Part shown: piece by piece, positions 28,271-37,172 of the stretch | Numbering within the stretch: the first letter of the stretch is position 1 | Layout: each line of letters opens with the position of its first letter | DNA from: Pseudarthrobacter siccitolerans | GTDB taxonomy: Bacteria > Actinomycetota > Actinomycetes > Actinomycetales > Micrococcaceae | NCBI RefSeq assembly: GCF_030823375.1 | Contig: NZ_JAUSXB010000001.1 | Location: 2,914,001-2,978,000 of the forward strand | Direction of reading: 5' to 3' | DNA length: 64,000 bases | Program-made: the position numbers and the translations under genes | The notes under the pieces: generated by a model | The model's database searches: none | The model's input: only the letters and a program-made list of their open reading frames with translations | Told to the model about the DNA's origin: nothing

Positions 28271-29751
28271 TCTACGCGACATCGTCCGAGTCCCTGAGCG
28301 CTACGAACAGGCCCCGCACGATCATCATGGCGGATCCGGAGCTCGACGACCTGAACTCGATGATCCGACTGCTTCTGTACAGCAACGAAATTCGCATCGA
28401 GGGGCTCATCTACGCCAGTAGCCGTTTCCACTGGAAAGGTGACGGCAAAGGGACGACGTTCCTGCTGCCGGACCGGGAGTATGACGAGCCGCAAACCTCC
28501 TTCCGCTGGGCGGAGGGTGAATGCTTCATCCACGACGCCGTCGACGCGTACGCCGAGGTGTACGCCAACCTCATCGTCCACGACCCTGGCTACCCGCACC
28601 CTGACGATCTGCGGGCGGTTATCCGGGACGGAAACATTGAGTTCGAGGGCGATATGTCCCAAGACAGCCCAGGATCCCGCCTTATCGCAGACGCGCTGCT
28701 GGACGACGAGCCGGGGCTGGTACATCTGCAGAACTGGGCAGGCACGAGCACCATGGCGCGGGCCCTCCGCTCGATTGAGGAGCGCCACTCGGGTACTCCC
28801 GAGTGGCAGGACGTGCGGGCGAGGGTTAGCCGCAAGGCGGTCGTCACGAAGTTTTCCTCGCAGGACAGCACCTACGATGACTACATCCGGCCGAATTGGC
28901 CAGAGCTCCGTGTCACAGACGTCGCCTGCTTCGCCTGGGGCTACCCGGTGCGGCGAGTGGTGCTGCCGAAGGACGAATACATGCTGAGCGCCGCGTGGAT
29001 GCGCGAGAATGTCACGTCAGTAGGCCCACTGGGAGCCCTGTACCGTGTCTGGGGCGACGGGCGCCAAATGGTCGAGGGTGACTACACCGACTTCTTCCAT
29101 CTGAGTGGGCACTCGACGGAGGAATTGCAGGAGATGGGCTACCGTGTGTGGATCGAGCCCCAGCCGGCTGGGGAGTGGATCTCCGAGGGTGATACCCCAA
29201 ACATGCTGAACCTGCTGGGCAACGGACTGCGGGGGCACGAGCATCCGAGCTTCGGTGGCTGGGGCGGCCGCGGGACACGCTTGGAGGAGGGGCCGGACAC
29301 GTGGGCGCTGCGCCCTACCGTGGACACAGCGGCCGACGGCGGCACTCCGGGCGAGTACTCACTCACCCGGTGGTTCGGCGACGCCCAGCGGGACTTTGCG
29401 ACTCGGCTTCGGTGGTCAGTAACCCGGGAGTATGCCGGCGCGAACCATCACCCGGAGGTTGCCGTCAGCCCGGGACTCGACGTAAGTGGTGAGCCAGGCT
29501 CGGCGATGACGCTGTCCGCTTCTGCTACGGACCCAGACGATGATTCGCTGTCGTACCACTGGTGGCAGTATGCCGAGGCAGGGACCTACGCAGGTCGCGT
29601 TGCACTCTATGGAAATGACGGGTCGGAAGTCACGCTGACGGTGCCGTCAGACGGCGCCGCCGGGCAGACGATCCACCTGATCCTTGAGGTTGAGGATGAC
29701 GCGGCCATGCCACTCAAGCGCTACCAACGCGTGATCGTGACGATCGAGTAG
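28267..29751 (+). CDS. DUF1593 protein (Sde182-like, nucleoside-hydrolase-like)
   Basis: A 494-residue protein. Residues 15-300 resemble the nucleoside-hydrolase-like domain of the Saccharophagus Sde_0182 family, with an acidic cluster TIIMADPELDDLNS in the place where nucleoside hydrolases bind Ca2+ and ribose. Residues 400-494 form an Ig-like C-terminal domain (LSASATDPDDDSLSYHWWQY). No signal peptide is seen, although relatives are often secreted. The ATG overlaps the TetR stop, so it belongs to the TetR regulon. The substrate is unknown; hydrolysis of a ribosyl or related N/O-glycoside is an inference. Confidence 0.85.
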   Translation: MIYATSSESLSATNRPRTIIMADPELDDLNSMIRLLLYSNEIRIEGLIYASSRFHWKGDGKGTTFLLPDREYDEPQTSFRWAEGECFIHDAVDAYAEVYANLIVHDPGYPHPDDLRAVIRDGNIEFEGDMSQDSPGSRLIADALLDDEPGLVHLQNWAGTSTMARALRSIEERHSGTPEWQDVRARVSRKAVVTKFSSQDSTYDDYIRPNWPELRVTDVACFAWGYPVRRVVLPKDEYMLSAAWMRENVTSVGPLGALYRVWGDGRQMVEGDYTDFFHLSGHSTEELQEMGYRVWIEPQPAGEWISEGDTPNMLNLLGNGLRGHEHPSFGGWGGRGTRLEEGPDTWALRPTVDTAADGGTPGEYSLTRWFGDAQRDFATRLRWSVTREYAGANHHPEVAVSPGLDVSGEPGSAMTLSASATDPDDDSLSYHWWQYAEAGTYAGRVALYGNDGSEVTLTVPSDGAAGQTIHLILEVEDDAAMPLKRYQRVIVTIE

Positions 29752-29854
29752 TTTCGTCCGCCTGTCATGGTGCATGGTCAGCCTTGGAGCATGCTTAGGC
29801 GTAGGCATCTGCTGCCGCGAGCAGCTCGATGCGGAAAATGACAAATTACAGCAA

Positions 29855-29881
29855 GGGGTGCCCGGCGGCGCCGGGCACCCC
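29855..29881 (-). terminator. Terminator of the apionate/erythrulose operon
   Basis: GGGGTGCCCGGC (29855-29866) pairs with GCCGGGCACCCC (29870-29881) in a 12-bp stem. On the minus strand it is followed by a T-rich stretch (TTGCTGTAATTTGTC), so it should end the operon that stops at 29893. Confidence 0.8.
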
Positions 29882-29892
29882 AGAGGCCGCGG

Positions 29893-30753
29893 CTAGCGCT
29901 TGACGGCGTCCAGCTTTAGCATCTTGGCGATGACGCTGTCCAGCTCGGAGTCGTCGAAGATCTTCTTCCAGTCGTCCTTGATGATGGTGTCCTTGCCGTA
30001 CTGGATGGCGATTTCGCAGGCCTCCGAGAACGGGTTAGAGCCGCGCAGGGCGTTGGTGAGGGCGATCTGGACGTGGCCGAACAGCATGGCCTTGGCTGCT
30101 TCCTCGGGTACGCCGGCGGTGTGGACGGTTTCGTGCAGGGCCTCGTTGAGGAGGGTGCCGATCATGCAGGCCACGGTTTCCACGAGGGTGGGCTCGAGGA
30201 TGGCGAGCTGCTTGACGGTGACCCAGTGGACGTCGATGACCGGGGCGTAGATGACGCGGATGGTCGCCTCGGCGGCGGCCTTGGTCTCTTCGGAGGCGTC
30301 GTCGTCGATGGCGGCGACGACGTTCTGAGGGGCGCCTTCGCCGCCGAAGGTGTCGGCCCATTCTTCCTTGGTGGTGCGCTCCAGGAACACGGACGGGTGG
30401 CACGGGTGGGCTACTGCCTGGACAACGTCGTCGCGCTTGGCCAGCAGGCCGGCGTAGGCTGCGGCGGGGTCCAGGGTGAGCAGGATGGCGCCGGGCTTCA
30501 TCTGGGGGACGACGCCTTCGGAGACGACGCCGAGGACGGTGTCGGGGACGGCGAGGATGACCACGTCGGCGCCCTTCACGGCGTCATCGGTGGTGGTGAT
30601 GTCCCGGCCTTCAGCCTTGATGCGTTCCTGGCCGGCGGGGGAGTTTTCGCTGTAGAAGACGGTGTGGGCGCTCTGCTGGAGGTTCCGGGAAACGCGCATT
30701 CCCATCTTGCCCCCGGCTCCGATGACGGCGACGGTCAATTTTTCTGCTGACAT
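29893..30753 (-). CDS. apnO: D-apionate oxidoisomerase-like (6PGDH-fold)
   Basis: A 286-residue NAD-binding oxidoreductase. The Rossmann motif VAVIGAGGKMGMRVS opens the protein, and the C-terminal half is helical as in 6-phosphogluconate-dehydrogenase relatives, with conserved VAHPCHPSVF near residue 115 and HVQIALTNALRGSNPFSEAC near residue 228. The length and layout match ApnO, which converts D-apionate to 3-oxo-isoapionate. The assignment rests on recalled family features plus its operon: last gene of a six-gene set, one base after the OiaC-like gene, upstream of which come three erythrulose-phosphate genes. A related sugar-acid dehydrogenase remains possible. Confidence 0.7.
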   Translation of the reverse strand: MSAEKLTVAVIGAGGKMGMRVSRNLQQSAHTVFYSENSPAGQERIKAEGRDITTTDDAVKGADVVILAVPDTVLGVVSEGVVPQMKPGAILLTLDPAAAYAGLLAKRDDVVQAVAHPCHPSVFLERTTKEEWADTFGGEGAPQNVVAAIDDDASEETKAAAEATIRVIYAPVIDVHWVTVKQLAILEPTLVETVACMIGTLLNEALHETVHTAGVPEEAAKAMLFGHVQIALTNALRGSNPFSEACEIAIQYGKDTIIKDDWKKIFDDSELDSVIAKMLKLDAVKR

Positions 30754-30754
30754 T

Positions 30755-31555
30755 TCATTTGCTCCTTAGGAATTCGATGCTGTGCTGGGTCCACTGGTTT
30801 TCGAGCCGGATGGTTTCCGCCTCGGAGTCCTGCCAGGGCAGCCAGTGTTCGACGATTTGGTTGATGTTTCTTTGGTGGGGCTGGAAGCTGCTGACCATGT
30901 AGTCGTAGTCGAGCAGGCCTTCGCCGAGCGGTGCGCCGGCGTAGGTGAAGCCGACCCACCCGTCTTTGCGGGTGAAGGCGAAGTCCTTGATGTGCATGTT
31001 CAGGACATAGGGTGCGACGGCGTCCATCACCTCGCGCGGCATCTCGAGGGCTGCGACGGTGTTGGCGGGGTCGCTGCAGATGCCGAGCCAGGGGTTGTCC
31101 ACGCCGCGGATGACGTCAAGGATCCGTGCGGTGGGCACCTGTTCGTAGGTTTCCACCGCGATTTTGACGCCCGCGGCCTCGAACTCGGGCAGGACTTCCT
31201 TGAAGATCGCGACGGCTTCTTCTGCCGTTGGAGCATGGCCGCGCGTGTTGAACATGGTCCTCAGCAGAGGCGAGCCCAAAATCCCGGCGATGTGGAGGAA
31301 TTTCCGCAGGTGCCCGGGGCGGATGCCCTTGGTGCCGAGCTCCAGCGAGATTCCCAGCCGGTCCGCGGTGGCCCGGACTGCTTCCAGTTCGGGGTCCGTC
31401 ATGGTTTCCAGCGGGGCGTAGTCGCAGACCTGGAAGAGGTCCACGCCCAGGTCCGCGGTCCGCTCGAGCGCCTGGTGGATGCTCAGCGGCTCGGAGACCT
31501 TGTCCGAGAGCTGCCAGAAGAACGCGTAGCTGCTCAGGCCGATTCGTGAGGTCAT
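30755..31555 (-). CDS. oiaC: Sugar-phosphate isomerase/epimerase fold; candidate 3-oxo-isoapionate decarboxylase
   Basis: A 266-residue TIM-barrel protein of the xylose-isomerase-like family. Likely metal ligands are Glu in VETYEQV near residue 138, Asp in GICSDPAN near residue 164, His in LNMHIKDF near residue 190 and Glu in ENQWTQH near the end. In the apiose route OiaC decarboxylates 3-oxo-isoapionate to L-erythrulose, which the next three enzymes can use. That fit is the main argument for the call. It overlaps the upstream isomerase gene (ATGA). Confidence 0.62.
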   Translation of the reverse strand: MTSRIGLSSYAFFWQLSDKVSEPLSIHQALERTADLGVDLFQVCDYAPLETMTDPELEAVRATADRLGISLELGTKGIRPGHLRKFLHIAGILGSPLLRTMFNTRGHAPTAEEAVAIFKEVLPEFEAAGVKIAVETYEQVPTARILDVIRGVDNPWLGICSDPANTVAALEMPREVMDAVAPYVLNMHIKDFAFTRKDGWVGFTYAGAPLGEGLLDYDYMVSSFQPHQRNINQIVEHWLPWQDSEAETIRLENQWTQHSIEFLRSK

Positions 31556-32373
31556 ACCGTCACCGCCGCTGCGGCAAGCCTTGCTGCGGTCTCATCGAGG
31601 ATGGTCTTCAGTGCTTGGGGATCGTGCGCGAAGCGGCCCAGGAACAGGCCGGCGACGGCGGAGTCCAGCTTGGAGATCAGGCCGGGTCCGGCGCTGCCGC
31701 CGTAGATCACGCGGCTGTCCGCCTGGCCGGGCAGGCCGCGCAGGTGCGCATCCAGCCCGGTGATGACGGCGCTGATGTACTCAGGGGTGGCGGGTTCCGG
31801 GGCGCCGATGGCCCACTGCGGCTCGTACGCCACGATGGTCCGGCGGGCCGGTGCCAGGGACCGGGCGCGGTTGATGGCCGCATCGATCTCGGCGGTGCAC
31901 CGGGTTATGGCTTCCTCCACGGATCCCTGCTGCAGTTCCCCGACGCACAGGACGGGCGTCAGGCCGTTCCGGTAGGCGGCGGCAGTCTTCAGCCCGATGA
32001 TCCTGTCGTCCTCGCCGAAGATCCTGCGGCGTTCGGCGTGGCCCACCTCGGCGTAGCGTCCGCCGAGCTCGGCTACGGTCCTGCCGCCCACCTCGCCGGT
32101 GAACGCGCCTTCGTCTTCCCAGAAGATGTCCTGAGCGCCGCTGGCGGCTCCCGCAGTTCCGAGGATACGGGCCGCTTCGGGCAGTACCGGGAGCGTGGGC
32201 AGGACGAACAGCTCGATGTCGCCGCTTTGGACTGCAGGGTGCGCAAAGGCGATGGCGGCCACGTCGCGGCAGTAGTCCACTGACCGCTGGTAGCCGAAGT
32301 ACATCTTCAGGCTGACGCCGATGATGGCCTTCGATGGTGTTCCGCCGGCGGCGGGCTTAGCAGGAAGTGACAC
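31552..32373 (-). CDS. lerI: L-erythrulose-1-phosphate isomerase (triosephosphate isomerase paralogue)
   Basis: A 273-residue TIM homologue with the catalytic lysine in VSLKMYFGY, the histidine in EVGHAERR and the glutamate in AYEPQWAIG. It is divergent from housekeeping TIM and sits between an RpiB-type isomerase and an erythrulose-type kinase, the arrangement of the LerI/EryH enzymes that convert L-erythrulose 1-phosphate to D-erythrulose 4-phosphate in tetritol and apiose catabolism. It overlaps the RpiB-like gene by 17 bases. Confidence 0.78.
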   Translation of the reverse strand: MSLPAKPAAGGTPSKAIIGVSLKMYFGYQRSVDYCRDVAAIAFAHPAVQSGDIELFVLPTLPVLPEAARILGTAGAASGAQDIFWEDEGAFTGEVGGRTVAELGGRYAEVGHAERRRIFGEDDRIIGLKTAAAYRNGLTPVLCVGELQQGSVEEAITRCTAEIDAAINRARSLAPARRTIVAYEPQWAIGAPEPATPEYISAVITGLDAHLRGLPGQADSRVIYGGSAGPGLISKLDSAVAGLFLGRFAHDPQALKTILDETAARLAAAAVTV

Positions 32374-32827
32374 CCTCGTAGTCCTTAATCAGGCTGACTT
32401 TCTCGGCCGAGGCAGAGGTTTCGTCGAAGGTGTAGGTGAGCCATTCGCGGGCGAGCCGGCGGGCCAGTTCGAGGCCGACGACGCGCTGTCCGAACGTGAG
32501 GACCTGGGCATTGTTGCTCAGGACCGAGCGCTCCACTGAGAAGCTGTCGTGGGCGGTGACGGCGCGGACGCCGGGGACCTTGTTCGCGGCGATGGCCACG
32601 CCCAGGCCGGTGCCGCAGACCAGAAGGGCGCGGTCTGCTTTGCCGGCGGCGACGAGCTCGGCGGCGGCGATGGCCACCGACGGGTACGGGGTGTGGCTGG
32701 TGGCGTCCACCCCGACATCGGTCACGAATTCCACCAGGTCGGAAGCTTCCAGGTCAGCCTTCAGGGCTTCCTTGTATTCGAAACCGGCGTCGTCGCAACC
32801 GACGACCAGGCGCAGTTTGGCGCTCAT
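32357..32827 (-). CDS. derI: D-erythrulose-4-phosphate isomerase (RpiB family)
   Basis: A 156-residue RpiB-type isomerase with the catalytic Cys in LVCGTGLG near residue 71. Its N-terminus reads [11 protein letters not shown] instead of the DHAG motif of ribose-5-phosphate isomerase B, which fits the erythrulose-4-phosphate subgroup (DerI/EryI). The product would be D-erythrose 4-phosphate, entering the pentose phosphate pathway. It overlaps the kinase stop (ATGA). Confidence 0.8.
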   Translation of the reverse strand: MSAKLRLVVGCDDAGFEYKEALKADLEASDLVEFVTDVGVDATSHTPYPSVAIAAAELVAAGKADRALLVCGTGLGVAIAANKVPGVRAVTAHDSFSVERSVLSNNAQVLTFGQRVVGLELARRLAREWLTYTFDETSASAEKVSLIKDYEGVTSC

Positions 32828-34566
32828 GCTTTCTCCTTAATGGTGGTCCGCTCGATAAGCGTGTTGTGGATTGCCCGGATGATCAGTGCCATGGATACTG
32901 CTCCGGCGTCGGGGGTGCCGAGGCTCTTCTCGGCGTGCGGACGGGCCCGGCCCATCAGGGGCAGCAGCCGGGCGGTGTCCTCAGCAGCCTGCTCTGCGGT
33001 CACCGCGGCGGCCGCCCAGGCCTCCGTGAGGGACTTGCCGGCTTCGACGCCGGATGCCAGGGCATCGCGGAACGGAACTAGGACGTCCACCAGGGTCTTG
33101 TCGCCCGGCTTGGCCTTGCCGAAGTCCATGATGGCCGCCGCTGCACCTGCGACTCCGGCGGCGACAGCGCCGGCGTCGGGCGCTGTGCTGTCACCGACGG
33201 CATCGCCGACGGCCCGCAGGGCCATTCCCCAGAGGGCGCCGGACGTGCCGCCGGCCTTGTCGGCCCAGGCATCTGCGGCGAAGTGCAGGGTGGTGCCGGT
33301 GCCGGCACCGCGGGCGACGGCGTCTTCCGCAGCGTCGACAGCGGCGCGGACGCCGCGTTCCATGCCGATGCCGTGGTCACCGTCGCCGGCGATCGCGTCG
33401 ATCCGGCCCAGCTCGTCCGCGTTTGCGTCCACCACTGCCTTGGCAGCGCCGAGGGCGGTCAGGACACGGGCGGCACCGGCGCGGGACTCCGGCGTCGCAT
33501 CAGGAATGGAAAGCTCGACGTCGGCCGCCTCACCGCCACTGGCGTCCAGGGCCTCGGCGGTGACGGCGCCCCGGCGGAAGGCCGGCGCGTCAGCGGGAGC
33601 GTTCCAGAGCTTCTCGAGTTCGTCATCAAGCCAGAACAGGGTGAGGGACGTTCCTGCCATGTCGAAGCTGGTAACGAGCTCGCCCACCTGTGGGTCCACG
33701 GCTTCCAGGCCTGCTTCAGCGAGGAGCTGGGCGACGCGGCGGTACACCACAAAGAGCTCTTCGTACTTGACGCTGCCCAGGCCGTTGAGGATGGGGACCA
33801 CACGGGCGCCCTCTGCGCCGGCGCCGTCCGGGATCTCGGTCAGGAGCTTGGATACCAGCAGTTCGGCGAGCTCATCCGCCGTCGGAATGTCCGTTTCGTC
33901 GATGCCCGGTTCCCCGTGGATGCCCATGCCCACGGCCATGCGGCCCTCAGGGACGGAGAACAGCGGGTGGTCCGCGCCCGGGAGGGTGCAGCCGGTGAAC
34001 GCGACGCCGAACGAACGGGTGCGGTGGTTCGCGCGTTCGGCGATTTCCGCCACCGCGTCCATGGAGCAGCCGGCTTCCGCGGCGGCCGCGGCCACCTTGA
34101 AGACGGTGAGGTCACCGGCGATGCCGCGGCGCTTGGCATGCTCCGCGACCGGGGCGGAGGAAACGTCGTCCGTGACGGCGATGCTGCGGCAGTCGATGCC
34201 CTCCTTGCGGAGGCGGTCCTGGGCCTGGTTGAAGTGCAGGACGTCGCCGGCGTAGTTGCCGTAGCCCAGGAGCACGCCGCCGCCGTTGTCCGCTGCCTTG
34301 GCCACGTTGTAAACCTGCTGGGCCGAGGGGGAAGCGAAGAGGTTGCCCATCGCCGCTCCGTGAGCCAGGCCCTGGCCCACCAGTCCGGCGAAGGCGGGGT
34401 AGTGGCCGGAGCCGCCGCCGATCACCAGTGCCACCGTGTCCGGGGTGCTCTTGGTGTTGCGGACAACGCCGCCGGACACGCGCTTGACCCAGCGTTGGTG
34501 GGAGGCGACGAAGCCCTCGATCATTTCGTCAGCAAAAGCTGCGGGTTCGTTGAACAGGCGGGTCAT
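32824..34566 (-). CDS. lerK: Dihydroxyacetone-kinase family kinase, probable L-erythrulose kinase
   Basis: A 580-residue single-chain DhaK-DhaL kinase. The DhaK part (1-330) has [12 protein letters not shown] and the substrate-binding histidine in GMGIHGEPG near residue 217. The DhaL part (about 360-570) has the ATP/Mg motif [11 protein letters not shown] and [12 protein letters not shown]-dependent members include dihydroxyacetone and erythrulose kinases; the two adjacent erythrulose-phosphate isomerase-like genes favour L-erythrulose. A 128-base gap with a hairpin separates it from the upstream MFS gene. Confidence 0.82.
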   Translation of the reverse strand: MTRLFNEPAAFADEMIEGFVASHQRWVKRVSGGVVRNTKSTPDTVALVIGGGSGHYPAFAGLVGQGLAHGAAMGNLFASPSAQQVYNVAKAADNGGGVLLGYGNYAGDVLHFNQAQDRLRKEGIDCRSIAVTDDVSSAPVAEHAKRRGIAGDLTVFKVAAAAAEAGCSMDAVAEIAERANHRTRSFGVAFTGCTLPGADHPLFSVPEGRMAVGMGIHGEPGIDETDIPTADELAELLVSKLLTEIPDGAGAEGARVVPILNGLGSVKYEELFVVYRRVAQLLAEAGLEAVDPQVGELVTSFDMAGTSLTLFWLDDELEKLWNAPADAPAFRRGAVTAEALDASGGEAADVELSIPDATPESRAGAARVLTALGAAKAVVDANADELGRIDAIAGDGDHGIGMERGVRAAVDAAEDAVARGAGTGTTLHFAADAWADKAGGTSGALWGMALRAVGDAVGDSTAPDAGAVAAGVAGAAAAIMDFGKAKPGDKTLVDVLVPFRDALASGVEAGKSLTEAWAAAAVTAEQAAEDTARLLPLMGRARPHAEKSLGTPDAGAVSMALIIRAIHNTLIERTTIKEKA

Positions 34567-34656
34567 TGCAAAGCTCCTGGTTTACTGCTGCGAAGGTGAT
34601 TGAGCATGCCGAGAATCGGTCTCGACAGGCTCCCACCAGCTTGTTGGGGTTGGTGC

Positions 34657-34689
34657 GGGGGCGCCCTTCCGGGGAGGAGGGGCGCCCCT
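34657..34689 (-). other. Intercistronic stem-loop after the MFS gene
   Basis: GGGGCGCCC (34658-34666) pairs with GGGCGCCCC (34680-34688), with a possible extra G-T pair, around a 13-base loop. It lies 6 bases after the transporter stop. No T-run follows on the minus strand. Confidence 0.6.
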
Positions 34690-34694
34690 TGGTC

Positions 34695-36059
34695 CTACGG
34701 CTCGGCGTGGTGGCCGGCGCCCGAGGGGTCGAGCGCTTCAGCCGGTACGCCTTCGCTGACCTTGCCGGAGCGGCTGAGGGTGACCATCAGGATGCAGGAC
34801 AGGAGCATGAACCCGCCCACTACGAACATCGGCACGGTGTAGCTGCCCGTCCAGTCCTTGAGCCAGCCGGTGACGTAGCCCGCGCTGAACCCTGCCAGGT
34901 TGCCCACGGTGTTGATCAGGGCGATGCCTGCGGCAGCTGCGGCGCCGGTAAGGAACTGGGTAGGCACCGTCCAGAAATTGGGCAGGGCCGCGAAGATGGA
35001 CATGGCGGTGATGGTGATGACGGCGATGGTGGCTGCCGGGGATCCCGCGAACAGCGCCAGCGGGATGCTGACGGCGCCGGTCAGGGCGGGAAGTGCAATG
35101 TGCCAGGTCTTGACGCCCCGCTTGGTGGCGTCCTTGGACCAGAAGTACAGGGCGAAGGCTGCCGGCAGGTACGGGATCGCGGTGATCAGGCCCTTCTGGA
35201 AGACGTCGAACTTGGTGCCGTAGATGCCTTCGAAGCCGGAGATGATGGTGGGCAGGAAGAACCCGAGGGCGTACAAGCCGTAGATGAAGCCGAAGTAGAT
35301 CGCGGAGAGCATCCAGACGCGGCCGTTGCCGAACACGGTGCGGACGCTGACGTGCTTGTTGCCTGCTGCGGTTTCGTTCTTTTCCTTCTCCAGGGCGCCG
35401 GTCAGCCAGGTCTTCTCGTCCTGCGTCAGCCACTTGGCTTTGGCGGGGGAGTCAGCGAGGTAGAACCAGGCGATCACGCCGATGAAGATGGCGGGGACGG
35501 CGACGCCGAAGAACATAACGCGCCAGCCCTCGAGGCCGAAGAGACCGTGCTGCTGGATAAGGAGGCCGGCCAGCGGGGCGCCGATCACGGTGGTCAGCGG
35601 CTGGGCCAGGTAGAAGAGGGCCAGGATCTTGCTGCGGTGGCGGGACGGTACCCACAGGCTGAGGAACAGGATGGCGCCGGGGAAGAAGCCGGCCTCGGCC
35701 ACGCCCAGGATGAAGCGCAGGATGTAGAGCTGCTCAACGTTGCCCACCCAGGTGAACAGCAGGGAGACGATGCCCCAGCTGACCATGATGCGGGCGAGCC
35801 AGCGGCGGGCGCCGAACTTGTGCAGGGCCAGGTTGCTGGGGACCTCAAGCAGGATGTAGCCGATGAAGAAGACGCCGGAGGCGAAGCCGAACTGTGCCGC
35901 CGAGAGCGCCAAGTCAGTGTTCATGCCGTTGGGGCCGGCGAAGGAGATGGCCGTGCGGTCCAGGTAGTTGATGAAGAACATCAGGGCGACGAACGGCACA
36001 AGCCGGATCGCCACCTTCCTGATTGCAGATTTTTCGACCACCGATTGTGTGGTGTCCAC
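34695..36059 (-). CDS. MFS transporter, anion:cation symporter (ACS) family
   Basis: A 454-residue, 12-segment transporter of the family that carries organic acids such as galactonate, tartrate and hexuronates. The GTG at 36059 is chosen because AGGAG lies 5 bases upstream; an ATG-initiated extension lacks a site and would add a non-membrane leader. Family marks are FINYLDRTAISFAGP in segment 1 and the GVAEAGFFPGAILFLSLWVP loop. As the first gene of the apionate/erythrulose operon it probably imports D-apionate, a related lactone, or a tetrose acid. Confidence 0.9.
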   Translation of the reverse strand: MDTTQSVVEKSAIRKVAIRLVPFVALMFFINYLDRTAISFAGPNGMNTDLALSAAQFGFASGVFFIGYILLEVPSNLALHKFGARRWLARIMVSWGIVSLLFTWVGNVEQLYILRFILGVAEAGFFPGAILFLSLWVPSRHRSKILALFYLAQPLTTVIGAPLAGLLIQQHGLFGLEGWRVMFFGVAVPAIFIGVIAWFYLADSPAKAKWLTQDEKTWLTGALEKEKNETAAGNKHVSVRTVFGNGRVWMLSAIYFGFIYGLYALGFFLPTIISGFEGIYGTKFDVFQKGLITAIPYLPAAFALYFWSKDATKRGVKTWHIALPALTGAVSIPLALFAGSPAATIAVITITAMSIFAALPNFWTVPTQFLTGAAAAAGIALINTVGNLAGFSAGYVTGWLKDWTGSYTVPMFVVGGFMLLSCILMVTLSRSGKVSEGVPAEALDPSGAGHHAEP

Positions 36060-36173
36060 GTTGACTCCTAGATATTGATGTTCCCGGCCGCTTCCTTCAC
36101 TGGAGGCTTCGGGTTCTGTCCCTGGCCGCCAAAGCGTCAGGACGCGAGGGCGGCTGCAAAGTGTGTGAGTTCC

Positions 36174-36203
36174 ACCATAGAAGATAAACCCCGAATTGGT
36201 CAA
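36174..36203 (-). promoter_or_regulatory. Candidate promoter of the MFS/apionate operon
   Basis: On the minus strand TTGACC (36203-36198) and TATGGT (36179-36174) are 18 bases apart. The -35 lies inside the palindromic operator, so repressor and RNA polymerase would compete. Confidence 0.55.
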
Positions 36204-36212
36204 CCGGTTGAC
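36199..36212. promoter_or_regulatory. Operator copy 1 of the apiose-type regulon
   Basis: GTCAACCGGTTGAC is a perfect 14-bp palindrome within ATTGGTCAACCGGTTGACT, identical over 19 bases to the site at 37035. It lies between the MFS gene and the divergent FadR-type regulator gene, so that regulator is the likely ligand-responsive binder. Confidence 0.82.
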
Positions 36213-36264
36213 TTGTTCTGTTTTGCGGGCGTCCATGTGCAGAGCCGGTTGCTAGGCTTGGAGC

Positions 36265-37008
36265 GTGCCCATAAACTCTGCCGCCTCGTCGGCCAAAATC
36301 AGCGAAGCGCTCGGCTCTGTGGGCCAGGGCTCCGTTGTGTCTGAGGTTGCCGAGCGCCTGCTCGCCTACTTCACCAGCGGCGATATCGCCGTCGGAACAA
36401 GGCTTCCGGCCGAGCGCCAGCTCGCCGCTTCACTGGGTGTGGGCCGGTCCGCGGTGCGCGAGGCCCTCGCCGCGCTGGAGATTCTGGGGATCGTGATCGT
36501 CCGGCCGGGTTCCGGGACGTACCTGCGTGATGGCATCTCCGAACTCCTGCCCCGAACACTGAGCTGGGGCCTGATGCTGGGAGCCCCCCGGACCCGCGAG
36601 CTCGTGGAGTTGCGGAGCGGCCTTGAGGTGCAGGCGGCACAGCTTGCGGCTGAACGGATCACGGCGGAGTCACTGGACCGGATGCGCGCCAACCTGGCCA
36701 CCATGGCAGAGACCCTTGAAGACCTGGCCGCCTTTGTGGAGGCAGACGCCGCGTTCCACCGGGAAATAGCGGAAAGTTCTGGAAACCAGGTGCTGCAGGA
36801 GTTGCTGCAGAGCATCAGGTCCCTGCTGCGGATCTGGGTGGACCGCGCCCTTACTGACGAGGGTCATGCCGCCGCCGCCCTGAAGGAGCATACGGAGATT
36901 TTCGCTGCCCTCGAGGCCCATGACAGCGAGGCGGTCACCAGGACCATGCGCTCGCATATGCTCACGGCATCAAAGCGGCTGCTGGCAGGCTTTGACGCCT
37001 CGCAGTAG
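36265..37008 (+). CDS. FadR/GntR-type transcriptional regulator (FCD domain)
   Basis: A 247-residue regulator starting at GTG 36265. The winged helix spans about residues 25-90 (LPAERQLAASLGVGRSAVRE, then VRPGSGTYL). The FCD ligand domain includes ELRSGLEVQAAQLAAERI and EADAAFHREIAESSGN. It is flanked by two copies of the same palindrome, one toward the MFS/erythrulose operon and one before the ApnL-like gene, so it very probably represses both units and itself. The inducer is expected to be a pathway intermediate such as apionate. Confidence 0.88.
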   Translation: MPINSAASSAKISEALGSVGQGSVVSEVAERLLAYFTSGDIAVGTRLPAERQLAASLGVGRSAVREALAALEILGIVIVRPGSGTYLRDGISELLPRTLSWGLMLGAPRTRELVELRSGLEVQAAQLAAERITAESLDRMRANLATMAETLEDLAAFVEADAAFHREIAESSGNQVLQELLQSIRSLLRIWVDRALTDEGHAAAALKEHTEIFAALEAHDSEAVTRTMRSHMLTASKRLLAGFDASQ

Positions 37009-37039
37009 CTCTCGGGGGCCTGCCTCCATCCAACTATTG

Positions 37040-37053
37040 GTCAACCGGTTGAC
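37040..37053. promoter_or_regulatory. Operator copy 2 of the apiose-type regulon
   Basis: GTCAACCGGTTGAC again, in the context ATTGGTCAACCGGTTGACT, 120 bases before the ApnL-like gene. It overlaps the TTGACT -35 hexamer of that gene's promoter. Confidence 0.82.
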
Positions 37054-37078
37054 TAGATCTCTTCGACGATCCCATAAT
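37049..37078 (+). promoter_or_regulatory. Candidate promoter of the ApnL-like/SDR unit
   Basis: TTGACT (37049-37054) and CATAAT (37073-37078) are 18 bases apart and read toward the gene at 37173. Confidence 0.6.
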
Positions 37079-37172
37079 CGGTATGGCCTGCCTCACAGGC
37101 CTTCTATGAGTTCGCATCAGCACGCCGGGCAGCCGGGCCACACAAGCCCCGGACACGGCAGAGAGCAGTGAC

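Noticed and set aside
32549..34255. Long serine/alanine-rich frame opposite the erythrulose kinase gene
   Set aside because: Shadow of the kinase coding strand in high-GC DNA; no domain, low complexity, no ribosome site.
34566..36071. 501-codon Asp/Glu/Gly-rich frame opposite the ACS-family transporter
   Set aside because: Antisense mirror of membrane-segment codons; composition typical of such shadows.
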